Under the pieces are notes generated by a model, which was given only the letters and a program-made list of their open reading frames with translations, was not told the origin of the DNA and made no database searches. Both the position numbers and the translations under genes were made by a program. From Euryarchaeota archaeon UBA91 (GTDB taxonomy: Archaea > Thermoplasmatota > Poseidoniia > Poseidoniales > Poseidoniaceae), in assembly GCA_002499705.1 (NCBI GenBank), contig DAMU01000020.1:1-8633 (forward strand): DNA of 8,633 nucleotides, written 5' to 3'. Position 1 is the first letter of the stretch. Each line of letters opens with the position of its first letter. This document shows, one piece after another, positions 1 through 6,776 of the stretch.

Positions 1-243
1 CTCTCATGTCTGCGGGGCCTCGCCGAACGTGGCAATGCGAATGCTGTGTCTGACGTAGGTGTTGCTGCGCTACTTGCTAGCGCTGCGGTAAAAGGCGCTT
101 TGTTTAATGTTGAAATTAATTTACAATCACTTCCCGAAGAAATGGGAGTTGAAATGCGTAATCAAATCAAGAATATGCGACAATCGTGCAGTGAAGTATC
201 ACGGGAAATAATGCATGCAGTGCATAATCGAATTGCTGGATGA
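1..243 (+). CDS. Cyclodeaminase/cyclohydrolase family protein (FTCD C-terminal/FchA-like), 3' end only
   Basis: Only the last 80 codons are in the window; the gene enters from the left edge, reading in frame from base 1 to TGA at 241-243. The visible stretch contains GNANAVSDVGVAALLASAAV followed by KGALFNVEINL, which matches the conserved C-terminal part of the formiminotransferase-cyclodeaminase C domain and stand-alone FchA-type methenyl-THF cyclohydrolases (family pattern GNPNSxSDxGVAALLAxAAxxGAxxNVxINL). The rest is an amphipathic helix ending in HNRIAG, as expected for this all-helical soluble family. Family members act on tetrahydrofolate one-carbon units, either deaminating 5-formimino-THF or hydrolysing 5,10-methenyl-THF. 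Which activity applies cannot be told from this fragment. The GTG at 46 is an internal valine, not a start. Its stop directly abuts the stop of convergent metG. Confidence 0.88.
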   Translation, partial: LSCLRGLAERGNANAVSDVGVAALLASAAVKGALFNVEINLQSLPEEMGVEMRNQIKNMRQSCSEVSREIMHAVHNRIAG

Positions 244-2532
244 TCAGCGAACTTGTGAGCCTGTTGAAATTGGCCCATCGGTTGTAATCAAGCGCACATT
301 ACCTTCTCCGTCATCAGCAGCAAGCATCATACCTTCAGAAGTAATACCTCTTAGCGGCCGGGGTTTCAAATTAGAAACAAATACAACGTTCTTCCCGACC
401 ATTTCCTCTGCGGAATAATATTCTTTGAGTCCAGCGCATATGGTGCGTCCACCTTCACTTCCATCATCGATTGATACGACATACAAACGGTCGGCATTGG
501 GGTGGTCTTCAACGGAAATAATATTTCCAATTCGTAAATCGACTTCCATGAACGTTTCAAATTCAAGATAAGTTATTCCTTCTGGTGCTTCATTCATTTT
601 CGTATCCTCCTTAGGGGCTTTCTTCTTCTTTTTACCACCTTTCACCGAGTGGCCCGGTTGTTCACTCGTATCAGACATCTCAACGAGAGACTGTTCTGAG
701 GCGAGAATTTCATCTAAATCGAGTCGTTTGAAGAGTGGTTCTGGCTTTTCATCACTCCACGTCATTGGTACACTCCAATCAATGGCTGAATCCCAGTGGA
801 TCTGAGAAACTTCACCAGATTGCCCTAATGCAGTCCACAATTTGGCAGAACTGAACGGCATGAATGGCTGCATGACGATGGCGAGATACCGAGAGATTCG
901 CCAACCGAACGAAAGTGCGGATAACGATTCAATACGTTCTTTGTCATAATTTGGATTTGAACCGCCATCTGAAACTGAAAGGAACTTCCAAGGTTCGACG
1001 GATTGAAGAAGTTGATTGCCAAATTGGGCAGCAGTCATTGCAAATCGAAGTGCTTCTTTGAATCGGTGCTGTGAGAGTGATTCGGTGATAGATGAATGCA
1101 AATCTTCGAGTTTTTCTTGGGCGCTTAAAGTTCGATCCAAGAGGTCGAATTCAACAAATGGCCCGTTCGGAGATGTAGGGAGTCGAGCACCTAAAGTCAA
1201 AACGCGATGGACAAAATTGCCATAAGCTGCATTGAGTTCATTGTTTATTTTTTCTACAAAATCTGGCCAATTGAAATCCGAATCGTGATTTTCAGGCATA
1301 TTGATTCCGAGGTAATAACGCAAAGTATCAGGGTTGAATCGTTCGAGGAATGCTGGCAACCAAACGGCATGTTTACGTGACTTGGAGAATTGTCCGCCTG
1401 CAAGCATGAGATATTCCATGGCTGGAACATTGGTCTCAAGTGAAAGTTCGCCAGGTGCAGGCAACTCAACTGAATCATTCGATTTCAAGCCTTTATTGGC
1501 ATGGTTCAAACCCATGATGAGGGCAGGCCAAATTACTGTGTGGAATGGGATATTGTCCTTTCCAAGGAAATACAAATGACGAGGCTTTGATCCATCCGCT
1601 GCAACACACCACCAATTTTTCCAAGCTTCTTCTCCGTTTTCATGTTCATTCGCATAATCTGCTGCCCAAATTCGAGCGCATGTGGAATAGCCTTGCACTG
1701 CTTCAAACCAAACATAAACACACTTTCCATCCCATTTTGAATCTTCCATTGGAAGGGGGATACCCCAAGAAAGGTCACGGGTTACTGCACGAGGTCGTAG
1801 GCCCATGTCCAGCCATTGTTTTGTCATCGCACGCACATTTGACTTCCAGACGCCTTGCTGACTTTCAGCATGTGTTTCAAGTGCTTTTTGAAACAAATCT
1901 AAGCGGTAGAACAGATGCTCGGTTTCACGAATTTCAATTTGGGCTGAAGGATTCATCTTGGAAACCGGATTTTTCAGTTCTGCAGATTCATACGTCGCAC
2001 CGCATGTGTCACATTGGTCGCCTCTGGCACCGTCATCGCCGCATGCCGGGCACGTCCCCTCGACATACCTGTCGGGGAGAAATCTGCCGTTCCCATCATC
2101 ACTGAGTTCATAGTATTGCTCCATTATTTTGGTCTCAAATAATCCAGCATCCATTAGTTTTACGAAATTCTCTTGAACCATCTTTTTATGGCGCGGGTCG
2201 GTAGTTCTGTTGAACAAAGCACCGCCGTATTCAATGCCTCTTACGTCAACATTTGGCTCCCAAGTACAGCCTAAATCGAGAAGAGCTTGTTTGTTCATTT
2301 CGTGGTATTGGTCCACAACCGCTTGAGGTGTGGTCGAATTTTGCTCCGCTGAAACGGTGATGGGCGTTCCGTGCTCATCAGAACCAGAAACCATGAGGAC
2401 GCGGTTTCCTCGTGCCCGTTCAAATCGGGCTTGTATATCCGGAGGGAGATAACATCCAGCGACATGGCCGAGGTGTAGTGGGCCATTTGCATATGGCCAT
2501 GCCACACAAATGAGTACATGCTCGTTCGACAT
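244..2532 (-). CDS. metG: Methionyl-tRNA synthetase with fused C-terminal tRNA-binding domain
   Basis: Class I aminoacyl-tRNA synthetase that charges tRNA-Met with methionine in the cytoplasm; 762 aa from the chosen start. The Rossmann fold opens with AWPYANGPLHLGH, where HLGH (residues 20-23) is the HIGH motif, followed by GSDEHGTP. One zinc knuckle is visible (CPAC at 161-164, CDTC at 174-177), as in the E. coli-type enzyme. KMSKS appears as FSKSR (382-386), followed by the helical anticodon-binding domain. A lysine-rich linker (about 631-645) leads to a Trbp111/EMAPII-like OB-fold (about 656-762; DLRIGNI, HPNADRLYV, TICAGLKEYY, NLKPRPLRG, SEGM), usually a dimerisation and tRNA-binding module. 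The ATG at 2532 is preferred over an in-frame ATG at 2544 because GAGGGG lies 4 nt upstream of it and the protein then begins MSNEHVLICVAWPYANG, the usual distance from HIGH. It converges on the folate gene and diverges from the CNNM gene. Confidence 0.97.
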   Translation of the reverse strand: MSNEHVLICVAWPYANGPLHLGHVAGCYLPPDIQARFERARGNRVLMVSGSDEHGTPITVSAEQNSTTPQAVVDQYHEMNKQALLDLGCTWEPNVDVRGIEYGGALFNRTTDPRHKKMVQENFVKLMDAGLFETKIMEQYYELSDDGNGRFLPDRYVEGTCPACGDDGARGDQCDTCGATYESAELKNPVSKMNPSAQIEIRETEHLFYRLDLFQKALETHAESQQGVWKSNVRAMTKQWLDMGLRPRAVTRDLSWGIPLPMEDSKWDGKCVYVWFEAVQGYSTCARIWAADYANEHENGEEAWKNWWCVAADGSKPRHLYFLGKDNIPFHTVIWPALIMGLNHANKGLKSNDSVELPAPGELSLETNVPAMEYLMLAGGQFSKSRKHAVWLPAFLERFNPDTLRYYLGINMPENHDSDFNWPDFVEKINNELNAAYGNFVHRVLTLGARLPTSPNGPFVEFDLLDRTLSAQEKLEDLHSSITESLSQHRFKEALRFAMTAAQFGNQLLQSVEPWKFLSVSDGGSNPNYDKERIESLSALSFGWRISRYLAIVMQPFMPFSSAKLWTALGQSGEVSQIHWDSAIDWSVPMTWSDEKPEPLFKRLDLDEILASEQSLVEMSDTSEQPGHSVKGGKKKKKAPKEDTKMNEAPEGITYLEFETFMEVDLRIGNIISVEDHPNADRLYVVSIDDGSEGGRTICAGLKEYYSAEEMVGKNVVFVSNLKPRPLRGITSEGMMLAADDGEGNVRLITTDGPISTGSQVR

Positions 2533-2536
2533 AATG

Positions 2537-2542
2537 CCCCTC
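2537..2542 (-). promoter_or_regulatory. Ribosome binding site deciding the metG start
   Basis: On the minus strand GAGGGG is followed by CATT and then the ATG at 2532. The upstream in-frame ATG at 2544 overlaps this Shine-Dalgarno element, which makes the downstream ATG the better start. Spacing of 4 nt is on the short side. Confidence 0.6.
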
Positions 2543-2684
2543 ATTCTACGGGATGAGCACTATGCTCTTGACTTTCACCCATGAAAAGGTCCGTAAAGAG
2601 CGAAAGTGAGGGGTACGAAATAGGGGTCATTTTCAATAACCATTAGCGTCTCGGTTTGATTACACCCGCACGGTCAGGGGAATT

Positions 2685-2694
2685 TGAAAATATA
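2685..2694 (+). promoter_or_regulatory. Candidate archaeal TATA element upstream of or within the CNNM gene start
   Basis: The tract GGGGAATTTGAAAATATATG contains an AT-rich TATA-like core, the best such match in the divergent region between metG and the CNNM gene. If it is a TATA box, transcription would begin about 25 nt downstream, near 2715-2720. That is past the ATG at 2694 and would favour the in-frame ATG at 2754, which has GAGGG a few bases upstream. This is inference from motif position only. No convincing TATA element was seen on the opposite strand for metG. The remainder of 2533-2693 holds only short weak inverted repeats. Confidence 0.3.
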
Positions 2695-3785
2695 TGGGGA
2701 ATGTATTCACATCTGCAGTTGGAACTACAATTGGAGCAACTGGCGAGGGTAGTATGACCCTCCTTGTATTCTACATCACATTAGCACTCGGTGTCTCTTT
2801 TCTTTGCTCTATTTTAGAGGCAGTTGTCTTATCAATAACTCATACCTACATCGCAGTTCTCGAAAAGGAAAAAACAAAACTTGGGAAAATGTGGAATAAA
2901 CTGAAGGATGACGATGCTGTTCGTCCTTTAACTGCTATTCTTACGCTTAACACCATAGCTCACACAATGGGTGCTGCTGGAGTAGGTTCGCAAGTTCAAA
3001 TGATCTATGGGGAAGAATCGTTAACAGTCGCTTCAATTATACTCACACTTGCAGTACTGTTCCTTTCCGAAATCATTCCAAAGACTTTGGGCACTGCATA
3101 CTGGAAACAACTTGCTCCTGTAACTGGCCGTTTACTGACAGTTATCGTAAGTTGCTTGGCCTTCCTTATCATTCCTATTCAGATGTTGAAGTCAATTTTG
3201 CCAAAGGGATCTCATTCACTTGTCACTCGTGATGACGTAGCAGCTTTAGCCGACTTGGGAGAAGAAGAAGGTATCTTAGAAGAAGATGAAGAAACAGTAA
3301 TTCACAATTTACTACGTTTACGAGAGATAAAGGTCGCTGAAGTCATGACACCAAGAGTTGTTATGACTGCTTTCAACACCTCAAGTTCTGTTAAAGAGGT
3401 GCTTGATGAACATAAGATCATACGAGTATCACGTATTCCTCTTTACGATGAATCAATTGATGATGCATCTGGAATCGCTATAAGATCTGAAGTGCTCATG
3501 GCAGCAAGTCGTGACGAGTGGGATTTGACAATGGGGCATTTTAAGAAACCCGTCATATCCATTCAAATGGACTCAAATGTTGATGAAGCACTCGACATGT
3601 TCTTGCAAAAGCGACAACAATTTGCGTTGGTGCGTGACGAATTTGGCGGTGTAGCTGGATTGGTTACTATGGAAGATGTGCTTGAAACGCTCTTGGGTGA
3701 AGAAATCGTAGATGAACTCGATGAAGTCGATGACATGCGCGAACTCGCACGTGAACAACAAGCAGACTTACTTGAGCAAGAGTGA
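2694..3785 (+). CDS. CNNM/CorC-HlyC family membrane protein (DUF21 + CBS pair)
   Basis: Integral membrane protein of 363 aa with the DUF21 (CNNM) transmembrane domain followed by two CBS domains. This family is linked to magnesium and other divalent cation transport, though many members lack a tested substrate. Hydrophobic segments lie at about 22-47, 82-97, 110-128 and 142-167. Subfamily landmarks are LTLNTIAHTMGAAGVGSQ (84-100), SEIIPKTLG (125-133) and EEEGILEEDEETVIHNLLRL before CBS1 (VAEVMTPR, 214-221). CBS2 covers about 285-340 and holds FALVRDEFGGVAGLVTMEDV. The protein ends in an acidic tail and lacks the C-terminal CorC_HlyC (transporter-associated) domain found in longer relatives. 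The start is uncertain: ATG 2694 has only AGGGG 13 nt upstream, while ATG 2754 (codon 21, MTLLVFYITL) has a nearby GAGGG and begins right at the first membrane helix. The 3' end overlaps the convergent hydrolase gene by 18 bp. Confidence 0.92.
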   Translation: MGNVFTSAVGTTIGATGEGSMTLLVFYITLALGVSFLCSILEAVVLSITHTYIAVLEKEKTKLGKMWNKLKDDDAVRPLTAILTLNTIAHTMGAAGVGSQVQMIYGEESLTVASIILTLAVLFLSEIIPKTLGTAYWKQLAPVTGRLLTVIVSCLAFLIIPIQMLKSILPKGSHSLVTRDDVAALADLGEEEGILEEDEETVIHNLLRLREIKVAEVMTPRVVMTAFNTSSSVKEVLDEHKIIRVSRIPLYDESIDDASGIAIRSEVLMAASRDEWDLTMGHFKKPVISIQMDSNVDEALDMFLQKRQQFALVRDEFGGVAGLVTMEDVLETLLGEEIVDELDEVDDMRELAREQQADLLEQE

Positions 3786-4766
3786 ATCAAATTCCTCAAG
3801 CCATTCAAGTAAAAGTGCCTCTCTTTCTACGTTTTTACGCGCTCCAGAATGCGATAAACTTTCGATGAGATGATGGGTAAAAGGTATCTTGTCAGTAAAT
3901 TCAGATACGGCCGCATTGTAGTGGTCGCGTCCCAAGTGTTTGTCATTCATTGATTGAAGACAAAGAGTGGGGACTGATGGAACCCCCCACAGAGGAATAT
4001 CAAATTGTTTGAGTCCATCTAGCACATCTACATCAGGATGCATCACAACTACATCTCGAAAGACGCGCTTCATGTGCAATGGACGAATAAATTTTGGAAT
4101 CCTTAAACGCTGAATTATGCCATGTGCAATATTCGAATACAACAAGAGAGGGGATTCAAGAATAAGCCCATTGAGTGGAATCTGATAAGGAATGATTTCC
4201 GGTTCTCTGGAAATACGTGTACAAATGTATCCACCCATGCTGTGACCATAAAAAAACAAATGAGAAACATAACGAGACTCTAAAATCGAATCAAGGCTCT
4301 TGAGATGAAATTGGATGTGTTTCGAAGCGGTAATGGCGTTCCACCTGGGCAGTGGTGACGATGAACCGTGGCCAGGCAGTTCAATAATCGCCACATGCCA
4401 TCCTTTGTCAATGAACCATTGAGCACGCTGGGATACCGATACTGAAGAGCCTCTCCATCCATGAATGAATACGACAAAAGGAGCAGTTTTATTTTGATGA
4501 TAGAGTTGAATATGTGTCACTTTGGAATCAAAAGTTGGATAATGAGAAGACCACGATGGAGAGTTCAGTGATAGTTTGGCTTTGCCAGGCGAGATAAATA
4601 GTGCGCTGACAAGAAACTCAAGATAGGCATTAACTAAGCAGAAAACCATGATGAGTGTCCAAAAGGTTGGAGAGTCAATCACGGGTGCAACTCGAATGCT
4701 AATTGCTGAAAGGACGGCACATCCAGTCCACACGAACGTACGTGACCATCGAGAATTAAATATCAT
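3768..4766 (-). CDS. Membrane-anchored alpha/beta hydrolase (serine hydrolase, S33/Hydrolase_4-like)
   Basis: Protein of 332 aa. Two hydrophobic N-terminal segments (about 12-29 and 35-58) suggest membrane anchoring before a soluble alpha/beta-hydrolase domain from about 82. The oxyanion-loop motif is FIHGWRG (100-106), strand beta4 carries IELPGHG (128-134), and the nucleophile elbow is GHSMGG with Ser176. The likely acid is Asp275 in SMNDKHLG and the likely base His307 in SLSHSG, giving an intact triad in canonical order. The residues between about 190 and 250 probably form a lid. Substrate is unknown; lysophospholipase, monoacylglycerol lipase and peptidase relatives share this fold. The ATG is 15 bp after the RDD gene stop, so co-transcription is likely. 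The last 18 bp overlap the end of the convergent CNNM gene. Confidence 0.88.
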   Translation of the reverse strand: MIFNSRWSRTFVWTGCAVLSAISIRVAPVIDSPTFWTLIMVFCLVNAYLEFLVSALFISPGKAKLSLNSPSWSSHYPTFDSKVTHIQLYHQNKTAPFVVFIHGWRGSSVSVSQRAQWFIDKGWHVAIIELPGHGSSSPLPRWNAITASKHIQFHLKSLDSILESRYVSHLFFYGHSMGGYICTRISREPEIIPYQIPLNGLILESPLLLYSNIAHGIIQRLRIPKFIRPLHMKRVFRDVVVMHPDVDVLDGLKQFDIPLWGVPSVPTLCLQSMNDKHLGRDHYNAAVSEFTDKIPFTHHLIESLSHSGARKNVEREALLLEWLEEFDSLLLK

Positions 4767-4781
4767 GAAATCTCAAAAGGA

Positions 4782-5723
4782 TTAATCAGATTTTTTGGTT
4801 GCTTTCTTAGCAGTTGCTTTCTTAGCAGTTGCTTTCTTAGCGGCCTCTGGCTTCTCTTCAACTTGTTCTTCGGAATCAGTCTGTTCCGATACATCAGCAG
4901 CCTTTTCAGCTTTCTTTGCGAGCTTCTCTTCCTTACGCTTTGTGTAACGATCGCCGTATGATGACATGTTTTCGAGCTTTCCAATGAATCCAGTAGAAAC
5001 TTCACCTTCTGCAGGGACGTGCTTAACAAGGAAAGCACCGAACATTGTGTCATAAAGACCTTGACGCATTTCGCTTCCTCGCTTCATAGATGAATTAACG
5101 AAGTAAAGAACGATGAAGACAAGACCGATAATTGACCAAACAGATGCCCAAATCTGTGCGCTCCCAGTTTCGGAAAACATCGAACCAGCAAAGACCATCA
5201 AAAAGACAACTCCAGTAAGTCCAAGAATTCCAGTCGAATTGACCATCAGTGCGTGGATGAAATTAGGCTTAAGGCCGTTCGAACGAATGTTTTTGGTTCG
5301 AGAGATGAAGTTGCCGAGTGTTCGTCCAGACATGATTGGGATGACAATCAAGTTGAATATGAGTGCTGCAAGAGCGACCAGTGCGAAAATAGTTGTGAAC
5401 GCGTCAAGAATAGCCACCGAGAAAAGGAAGGCAAAAATTGGCCCGAGGTTGACAACGAAGTTCACAAACCAAGCAATACGGCGAGCGTTTGGTGAAGCGA
5501 TCTCAAAGTTTTCAGGAAGTCCTGCTGGGGCAATTTTGACCTTTGCAGGTTTAGCAGCCTTGACTTTTGCTGCGACAGGAGTTACTGCTTTTGCAACAGG
5601 TTTTGCCTTTGCGACTGCTTTAGCAACCGGCTTTGCCTTTGCCACTGCTTTAGCAACTGGCTTTGCCTTTGCAGCTGGTTTGGCTTTTGTCCCTGCATCA
5701 TTTGCCTTGTCAAGTAATCCCAT
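4782..5723 (-). CDS. RDD-family membrane protein with histone-H1-like N- and C-terminal tails
   Basis: Protein of 313 aa in three parts. Residues 1-65 are an Ala/Lys/Pro/Val low-complexity tail with three tandem copies of AKAKPVAKAV. Residues about 78-235 form a membrane core with four predicted helices (about 83-106, 108-130, 161-183, 190-210) and RDD-family signatures: ARRIAWFVNF before TM1, IPIMSGRTLGNFISRTKNIR after TM2, and MRQGLYDTMFGAFLVK at the end. Residues about 255-313 are a charged tail ending in repeated AKKAT units. Four helices put both basic tails on one side, cytoplasmic by the positive-inside rule. RDD proteins are poorly understood; some have been tied to ion or proton exchange. 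The tails resemble H1 or HU-type nucleic-acid-binding extensions, but binding is only inferred. GAGGATG lies about 7 nt upstream of the ATG, which follows the proline-rich gene by 15 bp. Confidence 0.82.
   Translation of the reverse strand: MGLLDKANDAGTKAKPAAKAKPVAKAVAKAKPVAKAVAKAKPVAKAVTPVAAKVKAAKPAKVKIAPAGLPENFEIASPNARRIAWFVNFVVNLGPIFAFLFSVAILDAFTTIFALVALAALIFNLIVIPIMSGRTLGNFISRTKNIRSNGLKPNFIHALMVNSTGILGLTGVVFLMVFAGSMFSETGSAQIWASVWSIIGLVFIVLYFVNSSMKRGSEMRQGLYDTMFGAFLVKHVPAEGEVSTGFIGKLENMSSYGDRYTKRKEEKLAKKAEKAADVSEQTDSEEQVEEKPEAAKKATAKKATAKKATKKSD
4798..4842 (-). repeat. Tandem 15-bp coding repeat, 3 copies (AKKAT units)
   Basis: Three consecutive near-identical copies of gttgctttcttagca on the plus strand; the last base differs in the third copy. 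They encode the AKKAT repeats in the basic C-terminal tail of the RDD-family protein. The unit is a multiple of three, so copy-number change would keep the frame. Confidence 0.9.
5587..5676 (-). repeat. Tandem 30-bp coding repeat, 3 copies (AKAKPVAKAV units)
   Basis: Three 30-bp units start at 5587, 5617 and 5647. The core gcaacNggNtttgcctttgc is conserved between units, with only a few substitutions, mostly at third codon positions. They encode the 10-residue repeats of the N-terminal tail of the RDD-family protein. High nucleotide identity suggests recent slippage or unequal-recombination expansion. Confidence 0.9.
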
Positions 5724-5738
5724 TTATTCACATCCTCA

Positions 5739-6725
5739 TTATTCTTGGTAGAGCGTAGCAATTGCTTCGTATATGCTAAACTCTTCAGTTTGAGTAAACT
5801 CGGTCACAGATTCACCGCTCATGTTGCCAAGTTGTTCATCGACTATCGCTACAAATTGAACGCGTAGGTCGTGCTCTGCTTCAACAGGATTCATTCCGAC
5901 CTGTTCATAGATTGCAAATTCTTCACTTTGAAGGAATTCTGATACGATTTCCTCGGATAATTTTGATCCAAGAAGATCATCGACAATAGAAACGAAAGAT
6001 GCGAAAAGTTCGTCTTCATCGGAAGACTCTTCAGATTCAACAGCCTCTTCAGCAACTGTTGGCTCCATCGAGCCATCAATCATCGCCATGATAGATTTAC
6101 GCTCAGCCATCAAACCCTCAAGAACGGGTCGCAACTGAGAAAGGACTTCAGAATCACCCGCTGCCTTCGCAGCTTGATACTCTGGCTTAAGGGTGCGAAG
6201 TTCACCCTCGATTGCAGTAAGTTGAGATTGTAAATCACTCGATTCTCCATCTTCAATGAGTTCAACAACCGGGGCGTCACGTATTTCGGAAACCTTACTG
6301 TCGTGCTCTTTCTTGCGTAGAACAATAATTTCACGGTCAAGTGAATGGCCAAAACGGTCAGCATACCGGTCCAGGAGTGAACCCGTTTCTTTCTTGGCTA
6401 AACGGTCAATGTGTCCATATATTTGTTGAAGGGGTTTTGTCGACCTTTTGGCCCACATTTCGCCATACTCATTTTTTGCTTCTGGCTCAGTTGCTGCTTG
6501 AGCAACTGGGGCTGTCGCATCAGGAAGCGGGAGTGGAGCAGGTGCTTCTGGGAGTGGAAGTGGTGCAGGTGCTTCAGGAAGCGGGAGAGGGGCGGGTGCG
6601 TCAGGGAGTGGCAGAGGAGTTGGTAACGCTCCGGGCGGTGGCATAGGCATACCGGGAAGTGGCATAGGTAAACCGGGTGCAGGGGGTGTTTGAGCGTCTT
6701 TTTTCTTGCCTTTGCGCAGACCCAT
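5739..6725 (-). CDS. Unrecognised proline-rich protein with C-terminal tandem domain duplication
   Basis: I do not recognise this 328-aa protein. It begins with a basic stretch (GLRKGKKK), followed by a Pro/Leu/Ala/Met-rich segment to about residue 75 with four tandem 9-residue units of the form APLPLP(D/E)AP. Next comes a charged, mostly helical region (about 85-150), a likely coiled coil (about 162-212, SQLTAIEGELRTLKPEYQAA) and an acidic stretch. The C-terminus holds two copies of an approximately 40-residue unit, with FVSIVDDLLG...SEEFAIYE in the first and FVAIVDEQLG...TEEFSIYE in the second. No signal peptide, membrane segment or metal motif is seen. The ATG at 6725 is chosen because GAGGTGA lies 5 nt upstream; an in-frame GTG at 6734 falls inside that Shine-Dalgarno. 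The gene lies between priS and the RDD gene, 15 bp before the latter. A scaffold or adaptor role is conceivable but unsupported. Confidence 0.8.
   Translation of the reverse strand: MGLRKGKKKDAQTPPAPGLPMPLPGMPMPPPGALPTPLPLPDAPAPLPLPEAPAPLPLPEAPAPLPLPDATAPVAQAATEPEAKNEYGEMWAKRSTKPLQQIYGHIDRLAKKETGSLLDRYADRFGHSLDREIIVLRKKEHDSKVSEIRDAPVVELIEDGESSDLQSQLTAIEGELRTLKPEYQAAKAAGDSEVLSQLRPVLEGLMAERKSIMAMIDGSMEPTVAEEAVESEESSDEDELFASFVSIVDDLLGSKLSEEIVSEFLQSEEFAIYEQVGMNPVEAEHDLRVQFVAIVDEQLGNMSGESVTEFTQTEEFSIYEAIATLYQE
5742..6014 (-). repeat. Diverged internal protein duplication (two approx. 40-aa units)
   Basis: The two copies occupy roughly 5895-6014 and 5742-5873. Aligned anchors are FVSIVDDLLG with FVAIVDEQLG, VSEFLQSEEF with VTEFTQTEEF, and AIYEQ with SIYEA. 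One residue is gained or lost mid-unit. Similarity is clear in protein and weak in DNA, so the duplication is old. Confidence 0.8.
6517..6624 (-). repeat. Tandem 27-bp coding repeat, 4 copies (proline-rich units)
   Basis: Units start at 6517, 6544, 6571 and 6598. Each is a variant of gcttcaggaagcgggagagg plus a short tail, and together they encode the 9-residue proline-rich repeats of the unrecognised protein. Less proline-regular coding sequence flanks them on both sides. Confidence 0.88.
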
Positions 6726-6730
6726 GTGGT

Positions 6731-6737
6731 TCACCTC
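6731..6737 (-). promoter_or_regulatory. Ribosome binding site deciding the start of the proline-rich gene
   Basis: GAGGTGA on the minus strand lies 5 nt (ACCAC) before the ATG at 6725. The competing upstream start, GTG at 6734, is part of this element. Confidence 0.65.
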
Positions 6738-6776
6738 TAAACCGCTGGATGCGGGTGGAGTCTTGAACCTTACCTT

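Noticed and set aside
1545..2105. 186-aa open frame on the plus strand inside metG
   Set aside because: Antisense shadow of the well-conserved MetRS coding region. The residues look random and match no family I know.
2555..2607. Short inverted repeats upstream of metG (GAGCA-CTA-TGCTC; GCTCTT/AAGAGC; ACTTTC/GAAAGT)
   Set aside because: Arms are only 5-6 bp, and the longer-range pairs interleave rather than nest, so they do not form one consistent hairpin or T-box-like leader. Chance occurrence is likely.
3820..3840. T-rich stretch (CTCTCTTTCTACGTTTTTA) downstream of the CNNM stop as an archaeal terminator
   Set aside because: It lies inside the conserved end of the convergent hydrolase gene and the T-run is only 5 long. 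This is too weak to call.
5587..5676. Tandem repeats considered as a CRISPR array
   Set aside because: Units are contiguous without unique spacers, lie in a coding frame and encode a regular protein repeat.
5113..5751. 212-aa open frame on the plus strand across the RDD gene
   Set aside because: It is antisense to the RDD protein and its apparent repeats (FATALATGFA) mirror the AKAKPV repeats. There is no family motif and no ribosome site.
6341..6646. Open frames on the plus strand opposite the proline-rich repeats
   Set aside because: Their length comes from the stop-poor GC-rich tandem repeat on the other strand. Composition is odd and no start signal is seen.
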